64,000 nt of DNA from Adenanthera pavonina (lineage: Eukaryota > Streptophyta > Magnoliopsida > Fabales > Fabaceae): the NCBI GenBank assembly GCA_026686845.1, contig JAIVEN010000024.1:12325501-12389500 (forward strand), given 5' to 3'. The position numbers and the translations under genes were made by a program. Numbering within the stretch: the stretch's first letter is position 1; every line of letters begins with the position of its first letter. Below the pieces are notes generated by a model that worked only from the letters and a program-made list of their open reading frames with translations, had not been told where the DNA came from and made no database searches. This document shows positions 46,587 to 58,090 of this stretch, piece by piece.

Positions 46587-49322
46587 GTAGTCACATGGCG
46601 GCTGGAAGGGCTAGAGATATTTAAAGATTGGGAGTATTGTATTGATGGGACATTGTTCTCTTTGATGGTAGGATCAGAACCTAAAGGATTCAAGGTGGGG
46701 AGATTTGGTGAGAGGTCTCCTGTGTCTATCACCATATCTTCCAAGTGTCTTAGGGCATCGAATCTTGTGCTTACTGAAACGTTAGATGGCAAGGTCTTAG
46801 CTGTCACCTTTTTGTCTTTTTTGTCAGTCTTTCACATGCGCCTTTGGACTTGCATCCAGGGGCCATATTTGTCTTCTTCTTTTCGTGGTGGGTTTGCCAG
46901 AATTTGGTCAGAGTTGGGGTCGGCAGGGGTATTGATGTTTGTTGAAGTATCCACAGCCATCTTTTCTTTCCTTTGCTAACATTGTTCAACTAAGTGTCCA
47001 TATATCCCACAGTGATAGCATATGATTGGCAATCCTTCATACTCAACTACCTGTGGTCACTCATCAATTGTAAGCTTGGAGATCAATGGCTTGGTGAGGT
47101 CAAGAAACATAGCAAACCTAGCAAATCATCCTTTGCCTCGACCTTCAGTGTTGTAGTCAATACGAAGTAGTTGCCCAAAGATTTCCCTAATAGCTCTCAA
47201 AATGGATTTGTGGTAATATTGGAATAAAACCCCTAGTAATCTTATCCAAGCGAGAGTCTTGGTAATGAAGGCTTGAGAGGGGTCGAAATTTAGTGCCCAT
47301 GGTTGAACAGTGAGATAATGGCCTAGTACAACCCAGGGGTCGCCTAACAAGGCGGTCTTGACATCTTCCTCGCTGGAAAATCTGGCCAAGAAAAAGTTAT
47401 TTTCAAGATCTACCAATTTGAAGGAACCCACAGGTTTCCAGAGTTCAGTAACTTTTGCAAGAAGAGTTTTGTACCCTATGTTCCTCCCAAGAAGTTGAAT
47501 GATGATAATATTGGCCATATTCTTGTACAGGATGTCCTTGACCCTTTTTGAAAAGGTAATAGAAGGAACCACATTCTCCGTGGAGATCGTAACATCTCTT
47601 TTCTCCATAATGATTTCGTTGTTTACAATTCCAATGCTATTGGGGTTGTTACCAATCAATTTTTCCTTGAAGGACATCTTACCCCATATCGTAGGGATTT
47701 GGGTTTCACTAGTTAATCGCTTTTGTTCATCAGCGGTCTTAGCTTTCTTCATCGAGTGGCTGTCCTCCGGCAAAGGTGGTAAGTCATCTTTCATCATAGT
47801 GGAGATCCTCATAGTCTCCCCTGTGTCTTGTTCCCAGGTTGTGTGTGCACTGTGGATTGTCGTAGTAGGAGAACGTTCACGGTCTCTGGTAGAAGGTTCA
47901 TCTGAGGGATCATCACTGGGGGTTATTCCATCTGGAGGAAGGTTCATGGTGCACTGATTAAAGCTCGGTGCTGGAAAAAGAAAGCCGAACAAGAACCAGA
48001 TGTGGACGATGACTTTTCTTCTCTCTCTAGCTAGGACGCTTCAATTTGGTTGTCGTTATCTGAATGAAACTTTTAATGTTTGTCGGTGTGGCATTATTTA
48101 TGTAATTTCTAATTGATTCCTTTTGTTGGATAGGCTGATAGTACTTCAATGTCTTTAATATACCTTGTACCCTCTCGATATGGCCATATTAAATACATTT
48201 TTTTATAAACGTTTTGAATTAGTCAAATCCTTGTGGTATGTGTGATTTTGGGACACCACTTTTATATATATATATATAGTTGCTTGACTAAATTATAATT
48301 GGGAATTTTGTATTATAATTATGTCATGCACACATAATTAATTATTTCCTAATTTTGTTCTTTCAGTTTTTGTTTTTCAGCAACTATCTGTGGTGAAGAC
48401 TCTCAATGGTACTAATTATGATGACTGGAAAGAGTCCTTAAGCATATACCCGACTATCTCTAAGAAAGATTTGGCATTAAGGGAACCGAAGCCTATAGCT
48501 CTTACTCCTGAGTCTAGTACTGCAGAGAAAGCCTATCACAAGCAATGGTATGAATCCAATTGCATTTGTCTTGTAGTGATTAAGTTCACTATTGACAAAG
48601 GAATCAAGGAGAGCATTCCAGACAAAGACATTGTAGTAGAGTATATGACTGCAATTGGGGAGAAATTTAAGAAATTAGACAAGATTCAAAAGGCCTATTA
48701 CCTCTCTTTACTTGATAACACCTATTATGATGGAGTGTCTGGTGTCAGAGAGCACATCATGAAGCTCATCCATTATTATAACAAGCTGAAATCATATGGT
48801 ATTAACTTGGGTGAGAGCACTCTTGTTTACCGAGTCCTTCAATCATTGCCATTTGAATATGCATTCTTGAGAACCTCTTACAACTCACAGGAGGCTGAAT
48901 GGCCCATAGATAAGATGATATCTATTGTGACTCAAGAAAAGGAGGCTATAAAGAAAAACAATTCTCATCCACCATCTGTGAATCATCTGTCCCGTGGCTC
49001 TAGCAGTAAATCAAGTGGTCGTGATAAGAAAGGAAAGAAGCCAGAGGTTAAAAAATTTGGAAAACCAGGGTTCAAGAAGAATTGTGACAAGAGTAAGGGT
49101 CCACAAAAGAGATTTAATGGTACATGCAATTATTGCAAGATTCCTGGTCACAAAATGTTTGATTGTTTGAAGTTGAAAAACAAGCATGAGAAGGAAGGTA
49201 CATCTTCTGGTAATGTTACCCCTCTAGCTCTAGTATGTTTTGAATCCAATAGTGTTGAAACATCTTTTGAGTCTTGGTGGTTGCATGGCGATGCAACTAT
49301 TCATGTTACAAATTCTTTATAG

Positions 49323-50690
49323 GAGCTCAGAAACAGGCGGATCCCAAGTGAGAGGGAGAAGACTATCCTGGGAATTCCTGGTAGCAGGATAATAGTAGAA
49401 TACATAGGAACTGTTTCATTATGTTTACTTTATGGACACATTTTGAATTTGATCAATGTTGTTTATGTACCTTCTGCAAGAAGGAATGTGATTTTTACTT
49501 TTGCTTTGGATCTTCGTGGATATTCCTTTTGGCAAGGGAATAGAAAGATTGACATTTTTTTTAATTCTATTGTTGTTAGTACTGCTATTTTGCATAATGG
49601 TTTATACCGTTTGATTTTAGATAATTCTTCTACTGCTGATGCTAGTAATTCTATTAATTCTATAATTGGGCATAAACACCCAAGAATTAATCAAAATTCC
49701 TCTATTTTATGGTATCAACGTTTGGGTCACATCTCTAAAGAGAGATTAGAAAGGTTGGTCAAACAGGGTGTGTTACATGATTTGGATTTCTCAGATTTTG
49801 ATATTTGTGTTGACTGCCATAAGGGAAAACTTACTGCTAAAGCTAGAAACAAAGGGGTAAAAAGGTTAGAAAATATTCTGGACCTAATCCACACTCACAT
49901 TTGTGGACCTATTAGGCCTTCTGCTATGGGTGGCTATAGATACTATATCACCTTTATCGATGACTACTTCAGGTATGGTTGGGTTGATTTTCTACATGAG
50001 AAGTCAGAATCATTAGATGCCTTCAAGAATTTTAAGGCAATAGTTGAATTGAAGACTGGGAAAGTCATAAAATGTGTAAAATCAGATAGGGTAGTGAGTA
50101 TTATGGGAGATATATAGAGATCGGGAGAAATCTAGGCCTATTTGCCTTATTTCTACAGGAATATGGTATTGAAGCTCAGTATACTACGCCTGGTACCCCA
50201 CAACAAAATGGGGTTGTAGAAAGGTGTAACCTTACTCTAATGGATATGGTTAGAAGTATAATTAGTCATTCCTCTTTGCCATAGTCATTATGGGGTGATG
50301 CCTTGAAAACTGCTGTCTATATTTTGAATCAAGTATCAAGTAAATCAGTGCAAGGACTCCATATGAGCTCTACACTGGAAAGAAACCCAGTTTGAAACAC
50401 TTCCAAGTGTGGGGTTGTAGGGCAGAGGTGAAACCATATAATCCTCGATTGAAGAAATTAGATTCCAGATCAGTCAGTGAATTCTTCATTGGGTATTGTA
50501 CAGGATCAAGGGGTTGCAGGTTTTACTGCCCCACATAAACTACAAAGGTTATTGAATCATATAGGGCATTTTATTTTGAAGATGACTTGTATAGTGGGAG
50601 TTCTATACCTAGAGTTATCGATTTGCATGGTGAGAGCACTACTTTAGCCCTACCAACTCTAACATGTACAAGCCCTAAGGTCACCAAATT
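49323..50690 (+). pseudogene. Outer Copia integrase, broken
   Basis: A pre-integrase zinc region is visible (LWYQRLGHISKERLERL with CVDCHKGK, the HHCC pattern) near 49710-49830. The core follows: IHTHICGPIRPSAMGG, where the first catalytic Asp is His, then KSDR, then PGTPQQNGVVERCN near 50190 with the catalytic Glu. A frameshift or stop near 50115 and a TAG near 50283 interrupt it. Homology runs to FYFEDDLYSGSSIPRV and stops near 50690 with no reverse transcriptase. Confidence 0.8.
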
Positions 50691-51208
50691 ATGAATTTAT
50701 ATATAACTGTATTGGAATAAAATCATGTTGGAGAAATTTAAAATGCGATATGACCCCAAATTATGAATTTATATGTAACACCTAAACTTAATATGGTTAT
50801 ATTTAAATTCATTTCAAATCTCACATTTTATGGAAATTTATACCAAATAAAATTATTGAATGTTTGTGGCGTGTCCTAAAGAGTATTGCAATGTTGGAAT
50901 CATGTCCTAAAGTGTATGACCACCTAAACTATACAACATGAAAATAGCGAAGGTCATCTTCCACCAGAAAAAAGGTTACAAGTTTGGGTCTAATCAATCT
51001 TGTATAAGTTGTAACCATGGAGAAAGATCAATGGCCAAATGAAAAAAGCCACTCCCAATTGGGTTCTGTTTCTCTCCTCTGCAGGACCCATCCACCGCGC
51101 CTCCACAGTGACTAAATGACGCGTCTTGGGATTTTAAAAAATTTCAATACACACCTTCTTCTCACTCTCTTGCCCTCTTTCTCATTTTTCACCACTTACA
51201 CCATCTCT
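50691..51208. other. Intergenic DNA, nothing recognised
   Basis: The outer Copia homology ends and no element end or gene is visible. Two near-repeats, CCAAATTATGAATTTATAT at about 50687 and 50757, are the only structure I see. Confidence 0.4.
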
Positions 51209-51496
51209 AGGGGCTGGACATAGGTTATCACTTAGGGGGCTAGACTTGGGGGCCCTAGCCCCCTTCAAGTATTTTGTTTTTCGTCAAATTTTTTTTACAT
51301 TTTAAATGAAAAAAAATGAAATATTATATAGTTTAGCCCCCAAAATTTGATCCTTGACTAAATAGATCATGTTATCATCAATAAAACTATTCTTTCTAAG
51401 TCCAATATGTGTAATGAGAGTACAGAATTTAATATATAAATATTTTTAAAGAATTTGGCCCACCCCCCAAACCATTACTCCTGGACTAGCCCTTGG
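51209..51496. mobile_element. Probable hAT-like MITE, 288 bp
   Basis: The left end AGGGGCTGGACATAGG and the right end read inward, AAGGGCTAGTCCAGG (offset two bases), form an imperfect inverted repeat. Flanks CCATCTCT (51201-51208) and CCACCTCT (51497-51504) agree at seven of eight bases. No coding capacity. Confidence 0.5.
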
Positions 51497-53999
51497 CCAC
51501 CTCTTCTCACTTTACAGGTTTGGATCCTCCACTAACAACACATTCTTTCATAATAGTAAGTTTTGGGTATCTTTCTGGCAGACAAATAAGGGAAGTAATG
51601 GCTCATCTAACATCGAACTCCTATTTTTATTTTTTACACCTAATTTTGATACTGGCTGGCATTCTTTTAGAAAAGCAAGTGCTCAATGGCTGGCAGCCAT
51701 TGAGGACTCAAACCAAAAGAAAAAAAAAAGAAGTGGAAGGGAAAGGATTAACGAATGAGAGAGAATTACAATACCCACCGTAGCAAGACCATAAGAATAC
51801 TTGAAGCCAGAGAAGAAAGAGACAATGGATTTTGTTATCAATTATTGTTGATGATTGTGAAAGAGAGTCTTCAGGAACGGTGGTGATGAATGAGAAAGAG
51901 GGGAAGAGGAAGAGAGAATGAATGTGTTAGGATTTTGAGAAGTAAAGCGATGTCGTTTGGTGCAGCGGAAAAGCAAAGAATGAGTCTTGCCGAAGAGAGA
52001 ACCGGAAAACCTCCCAATTTGTGCAGATTGAAAATAACTGTAAAAAATTTTCCTTGGGCTTAGCCCCACCTTTTATCATTAAAAAAAAACTGTCAAAAAG
52101 TACTTTCTAAAAATATTTTAAGCCAAATAGTTTGCATTGACAAAATATTTGTTTACATGATATACAAGTTCCTTTTTTCCTTTTTCATTCTCTAACTGAA
52201 GTTTTATATCAACAAAAATTTGGATAGACGTAAGAACAATAACGAATAATGAGTAAAAAAGTTATATACCATATTATACTATGAGAGCAATTTTTATAAA
52301 AATTAACGATTGGAATTAACTCTTCTCTTGACAATAACGTCAATGGCTCATGATATGCATTCATTAGTATGATTAGCTACCATTTTAAGAGTAATATTAT
52401 TGACTAATAAAGAATTGTTCATTTTAATATTATTTAAATTTTCTCAAATTTAGTTAATTTTCACCTCAACTAAATTTTGTTAAATTAATTTCAAATTAAA
52501 TTTTATTACAATTCACATTAGAGAGAAATTTTGGCCCCTAATCTGGTCATGGCATGTTGTAAATGATTACATGCTAAGGTAATATAACTAAATTTTGACA
52601 ATGTCTAGAGAATGTAGATTCCTTGAATGATCTATATTTTACTAATTTCTTGAACACCATGAACATATTTGGGCTTCCTAACCAAGTATTATGGATAAAA
52701 GTTGGTTATGCAATTATGCTAATGAAAAATATTGATAAGTTATTGGGCTTGTACAATGATGCATGATTATATGATTTTCAGGTTGTCTAACCAATTTGAG
52801 TTAATCAAGGTTGTCCAATTAATTTGAGTATTCAAATATTACTAAATATTTAAGTTGTGTAAGATCTAATGAATTCGAATTAATCAAGGTTTAGGTCAAT
52901 TTTTATTAAATAAGTTTAAATTTAGGGATTGTATTAAAGTTTAAATATTTTTATATTTAGCATTAAAAATATTATGAATAATAATTTTTCAACTAAAGTA
53001 AACAATTTCTTAATTGAAATGATTTAAATTCTATTAGCTCTAAATTTATTATGGTTATAAAATTTATCTAAAAAATTATTCATTTAAATTTAGCCTAAAT
53101 CATATTTTTTGAAATAAAATAATAGGTTACAAATACTGAGTATTTTTCAATTGAATTTTATTAGTATATATTGTCCTATTGATTGATGATGATATTTTTT
53201 TAGTATTCTATGTATTTTATAAGTTTATTAAAATATTGTACAAAATATTCACACATATTTACTTTAATTTGAATGAAATTAAAACAAATATTAATTTTTA
53301 AATTTATATAGATAAATATTTAAAAGATTCTACATAAAAAATTAATATAAAGAGAATTGTAAAACCATAGCATCTGATTAAAATTTAGATTTTGAAATAC
53401 TAAGTAATAAATGTGAGAATACAGGTAGGCTTACAATGAGTCAAAATATATACAGGCACTTTTTTGGAGCAAGAAATTTTCTCAACTCACATCAAACATG
53501 ATGAATAGTAAAATGTTTGATAATCTAAACTAATATATATTTTTTATTTTTTTAGTTATAACATTTTTAGCCAAGATTTAGGGACATAACATTTCATATT
53601 AATACATCTAAAGCTTCTAAAATTTTTTATTTGCCCAAGTTTGTTTTTATTCATTGTCAATTATAAGTCGTTTCCCATGTGTGAAGTAAACAAAAATTGA
53701 AAATATTAATTCTTGATGACAAGGGCAACACAGGTAATTCAATAATAAATGTTATTTATAAAGAGATTTTCAATAATATATACTTATATTAGATATGTTT
53801 CAAATTCTATTTATATGTTTAGTTTGTTACATATTATAACACCTTATCTTAGATCTTATTTTCTATGCATTTGACCTTATTTGAAGTTCATTAATTATAT
53901 TTAGAAGCTTAAATCACTTAGAGAGTTAGAATAAAATTTTTCAACTTTTGGTGGTACTCTTTATTTGGTAAAACTATTTTACTGACCGAATTTTGAAAA
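51497..53999. other. AT-rich intergenic DNA, nothing recognised
   Basis: Open frames near 51493-52069 show low-complexity Ser/Leu content and no domain. The rest is AT-rich, with neither element ends nor exon-like blocks that I could find. Confidence 0.4.
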
Positions 54000-56620
54000 T
54001 TCATAACTAATTATAGAAAAATCATATATAGATAATTTAAGTCTCTAAAAATAGTTTAAAACACTATCTACATAAAAAAAAAAATAGAAACTGAATGTTA
54101 GTTATGCCAATTAGTACAGTAAATTTCATAAATTTTACTATTCATATGATCATCTCCCCTATTTTCCAGCTTTCTGGCACCAAATGTAAAAATTCATAAT
54201 AAATCATACTCTTATCCAAATTAAGTGCTCTTTAGTTCTATGGAAAACTTAGGGCCTATTTAATTTATGTTTTCATAATAGTTTTTTTTGTTTTTAAAAA
54301 TAGAAAAACAAAAAAACTTGTTTGATAAATCTATGTTTTTTAAATGTTTTGAAAAACAGAAAAATAAAAAAATAGAAAAATCAGAATATCTTTAAGGTGT
54401 TATGCAGTTTTTATTCTGGAAAACATAAGAAAATATGGAAAATATTCATCTTACTAATGACAAAGTTATAAATTTTGAATAATCCATTTAATACTTACTA
54501 GTTATGATTTTGGTTACAATTATTTAAACAAATTTTTTTATTTTCTTATTCCGAAAACTTGTTTTGAAAAACAATTTTACAAATTTTTTTTGAAAATAAT
54601 AAAATAGAAAACACTGTCAAACAGACCCTTATTCTATCTACTTTTTAAGCATATATAACATTCATACGTAATACTCTGTTTTGTCTAAATCGTGGCTACA
54701 TTACTAACAAAGTGTCAAAGTGACTATTTATATCCATAAACTTTGCAAAATAAATTCTAAAACATATTTGCATCACTATTTCTTGTTCCAAAACCTTACC
54801 ATGCGTCATATAAAACCTAAAGGGATATAATGACCTCAAAGTACAAATTTAATACAACACACATAAATTTACATAAAAGTTTAAAATAAAATATCATAAC
54901 TAGGATTGTCATTTTAGTTATCAATCTCTTCTTCCTTTCCTTGCTCCTTCTTGGAAGACTTGCCATGATTTGTTTCTAAATATGTAAATCATTTGGAGTG
55001 ATGAGATTCAAAGAATCCTAGTAGTAAATCTCAATTCATGCATGCATGTTATCAAACATGCCACGAAACATTAAATAGTCATGTCAAATCATAATGTGCA
55101 ATACGATTTCATAAAACTTTTGACAGATTTTCCACATAGAAAATGAACATTCCGGGGTCAAAATCCTTCTCAACCAAAACAATCACAAATAATCAAAATA
55201 GCAATATGGCAATTCATAAATCATCAAGAGACATTATAAAACAACATAAAGCAATGAAAGGAAAATTGCTATCTTAATGATTCTTTGTTACTTTCCCTCT
55301 TGGTTTCACTTCTTTCTAGGATTTCCACAAGCTTTCTTGAATCTAAATACAATATTAAACATTTACTTAAGCTACTGATTCAAGGGGTTCCTTCATAAAG
55401 TCTTAAACTAACCCTAAAAACCCATATAGTCTATCTTTGCCTTTTTCAAGATTTTGTAACTTGTTCTTAAGGTTTTTCACAATGGAAAATCCATTTTTGG
55501 TATCAAATCCATGAAATTCCCACTCAAACATGCTCCCCTATTCTAGCTGAAATGCACCCTAGAGAAAGGAGTAATGAATTTTCATGCAACTTGCTTCAAT
55601 CTCTCACAAATCCTTACTTTCTTATCTAGTTCATGATTACTACCATATTTCTTGCATGAAAACTCACTTCCTTCACTACCCTAGGTCTGGCTGAAAGTAT
55701 AACTTGAGAAGGAAGAGAGGAAAACTTCATGAAACAACATAAACTATTTGAAACAACTAGCTTGAAGTAGTAACATAGTTTACCTTGCACTTGAACCTTG
55801 AATCTCCAAGTTTTCTTCTCTCTTTTCTCTTCTCTCTTTCATGCCTCGTCTCTTCTTTCTTGGCCAGATTTTGAGCTCTCTTCCTCTCTAATACAGACCA
55901 AGAAGATGGCCAAGGAGAGAGATCAAATAGGGATCTTAACTTGCTTAATGACTTGGTTAAGTTACTTAACTTTGGTTGGTTAAAATTCAATTCCTTCTTC
56001 ATTGAGTTTCCTAAGAAATTAATTAGATAATTCCACTACCCACATGCTGAAATCTGTCATGCCATTTAGGGGAAAAATATCTCCAAAATACTGCAATTTT
56101 TTTAGTCCAGATATGTCATGTACTAGTTTATTTTATGCTTGGATAGATAAAATTACTTTTACAGTATTTTGTTACTTTATAGATATAGGATTAAACAAGG
56201 TTTGAATATGTGTTTACTTTAAACTAGGGGTCCACATACTTTTCTTCCTACTTTATCTATTTTTGTGGGATGCACAATACCTTTTTTTTATACTGTGCAT
56301 TTTATTATATTTGACCATCAAATTTTCTTCAAATTGATTCTTTTAATTTCAATACATTATTCCATTGAGTCAGCACGTCATAAGATTCGTTTTGACTATA
56401 ATTTTTATATTTATGAAATTGGCCCCAGGAAGGGTCCAAGTGTAATTCTTTTTTCTTTTGGATCCTTTTCTGTAATTTTTTCTAGGGATTAAAATGAAAA
56501 TAATTATTTTTTTGGACTAAAATGTAACTTTTGTATTTTTTTCCTGTAAAATGACATTTTTGTCCTTATTTTACATCTATTCCTATATCTCAAATTTTAT
56601 TGCATACTTACACATTTTAT
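54000..56620. other. Non-coding LTR-like block, copy B, with a MITE inside
   Basis: It is related in layout and short motifs to 21881-24160 (AAGTCTCTAAAAA near 54041, TTTTGTGGGATGCACAATAC near 56261, 'AAAATGACATTTTTGTCC' near 56547). No ends were defined. Reading frames such as 55757-56002 and 56265-56492 have no recognisable protein. Confidence 0.35.
54252..54628. mobile_element. Tourist-like MITE, 377 bp
   Basis: The left end is GGGCCTATTTAATTTATGTT, and the right end read inward is GGGTCTGTTTGACAGTGTTT. TTA duplications flank it at 54249-54251 and 54629-54631. The interior is rich in AAACA/TTTTT tracts and has further inverted pairing. No transposase. Confidence 0.75.
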
Positions 56621-57560
56621 AATATCCAAGAAATTAGTAATGTTACACATTTTTTCATATATTTATGTTTTTGTTTTTATTTATTATATATAATTATTCT
56701 AACTGATTATATTATTATTGCAAAAGTTAACGTTAACATTTTTTTATTTATAAAGAATCCCGTGTATTATACATGTGCATAACTAACTTGGTCAAAATAA
56801 TTGGAGGAAGTTGATCTTAATCCCTTCCCTCCAAAATGTAAAGATTTGGAGGGAAGTAGATGTGCTAATTTTTATAATAATCAAATTATCATTTTTTTAG
56901 TTATAAAATTATCCTTATAATATCCTAAAAATCGGGCGTTCATATTTTTAGTTTATTGTCATTATTCTTTATCATCCGCAAAATTAACTTTTATGAGACC
57001 GTATAATAAAATTAATCAAATACTTTTTAAAAAATACATTAATAAAAAATTATGATTAAAAATATGAGTGTAATAAGTAAAATGAAAGGGGTTGAATATT
57101 CTAAAATAAAAGATGGATGAATTGTAATATAATAATTTTGTTTTGATTTTTAAAATAAAAAATTAAATGTAATGAAAACATAATACTTCCTCTGATTATA
57201 GGGGCTAAATCAATATAATGTTTATTATACATTATCGAAAATACTCCAATTCAATTCATGGGAGAGAGAAAGAGAAAAAGATCCAATAAAAATAGTTTTG
57301 GAAATGTATTATGATTTTTGAAAAAATTAAAATAATTAATTAATTTTAACATATCCCTAATCCATCTAATTTAATTAAAAGAATCTTAAATTTAATGGAG
57401 TAGTCACTTTATTATCAATTTCTCATCCTTCCAAATCTGAGAAAAATCTTCTCTATTTAAAATAAATATGAAAAAATCTTTTAGAATGCTGCTTGATGAT
57501 AAAGTTAAATAAAAAATGTGGAGTAGAAAAATATATGGGCCTACACCTTTATGCACAGAA
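56621..57560. other. AT-rich intergenic DNA with a short palindrome
   Basis: CCCTCCAAAATGTAAAG followed by ATTTGGAGGG near 56828-56855 is a short inverted repeat resembling a MITE end pair. The sequence near 57185 (TACTTCCTCTGATTATAGGG) looks Stowaway-like, but I found no good partner. No gene. Confidence 0.35.
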
Positions 57561-58090
57561 ACGTGACCCACCATTTTATTTATAAAGAGATTAAATCTGC
57601 ACTGAGGAGAGTAAAGTTCCTCCAAATCTCATCTCTCATCTATTCTCCTTCTATCAATCAAACCATATCAAGAAACATTAAAGTCTTTTTCTATCCCTTC
57701 CCTCTCTTCAATTCAAATAAAATCTCTCCAATCCCTTTTCACGGTTTAACCAAATCGAAGCAAAGTCAAAGTTTTATACGTTACTCCCTTTTTCTTCACC
57801 TTTATCTTCTTCTATATAATCCTTGCACTCTGTTCATCTTTGTTCTCAATCCTTGATTAATAGATGTATGCTTTCTTTTCTAATTTTCTATTGTCAGTCG
57901 AAATACTATTTCTTTTTAACTTTTCCTTTTTTTAATTGTAGGGAAGGTCTGAAAAAGAAGAGAGGGCTATGAAAGCTCTGAAAATAGAGAGAAAGTGGAA
58001 GACAATCGTGGATAGAAGCAAATAGAGAATTCTAGAGAACCGTGTGGTGCGGAGGAGTGAGGACACTTTAACTTTTCATTTTATGTAAAT
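57561..58090 (+). other. Possible transcribed locus: promoter-like, leader-like, intron-like sequence
   Basis: A TATA-like TTTATAAAG at about 57579 is followed by a CT-rich, leader-like stretch. An intron-like segment follows (donor GTATGC near 57865, acceptor TTAATTGTAG near 57941) and then a purine-rich block with an 18-codon ORF from ATG near 57968 (MKALKIERKWKTIVDRSK). No protein family is recognised. It could be a short-peptide gene, a non-coding transcript or a decayed first exon. Confidence 0.25.

Larger units (their letters stand above)
33246..47947 (-). pseudogene. LINE ORF1 (DUF4283 and CCHC zinc knuckle), interrupted
   Basis: ORF1 starts at the ATG at 47947 (CACCATGAACC). It has an N-terminal Ser/Thr/Pro-rich stretch, then the DUF4283-type RNA-binding region (LLGRNIGYKTLLAKVTELW, LGDPWVVLGHYLTVQPW), then a zinc knuckle CYHCGIYGHLVEQC at 47002-47043. 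In-frame stops follow GRGKG near 47126 and directly follow the knuckle near 46980. The Copia element splits it at 33831-46591. The rest, with a Lys/Arg-rich tail, ends at TGA 33246-33248. ORF1 proteins bind LINE RNA and act as chaperones in the retrotransposition particle. Confidence 0.85.
29645..48082 (-). mobile_element. L1-type LINE, about 5.7 kb, split by a Sirevirus-like Copia element
   Basis: The 17-bp TCGGTGTGGCATTATTT flanks it at 29628-29644 and 48083-48099, a target-site duplication. The T run at 29641-29650 is the complement of the poly(A) tail, so the 3' end is at the left. The two pieces are 46592-48082 (5' leader and most of ORF1) and 29645-33830 (end of ORF1, all of ORF2). Removing the Copia insertion leaves about 5.68 kb, the usual length for a full-length plant L1. 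It is therefore full-length but inactivated by stops. Confidence 0.9.
28754..49322 (+). pseudogene. Outer Copia gag, possibly spliced, ending in a protease remnant
   Basis: The main exon (48367-49322) encodes a Copia gag: VVKTLNGTNYDDWKESL, then helices ending near TQEKEAIKK, then an intact zinc knuckle CNYCKIPGHKMFDC (C-x2-C-x4-H-x4-C) near 49130. The frame is open upstream to the acceptor TTCAG at 48366, with no ATG near. An ATG at 28754 opens MASSRPSS, with a donor GTATG at 28779 that would join in phase to 48367. At the 3' end the protease motif expected as D-S-G reads WWLHGDATIHV, so the catalytic Asp is lost, and TAG follows at 49320. The LINE lies in the putative intron. Confidence 0.6.
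28240..50690 (+). mobile_element. Outer Copia retrotransposon, 3'-truncated, split by a LINE
   Basis: Parts are the putative 5' LTR end at 28841, the primer binding site at 28844-28856, the leader up to 29627, then after the inserted LINE the remaining leader from 48100, gag to 49322 and integrase to about 50690. The reverse transcriptase, RNase H and 3' LTR are missing, so it was truncated after integrase. The LTR start near 28240 is a guess. The join across the LINE is supported by the 17-bp duplication at both junctions. Confidence 0.75.

Noticed and set aside
46524..47957. Plus-strand ORFs of 151 and 152 codons
   Set aside because: They are the antisense of LINE ORF1, which has clear DUF4283 and zinc-knuckle features.
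56828..57400. Stowaway-like MITE
   Set aside because: Only one end resembles the family; no matching opposite end or TA duplication.
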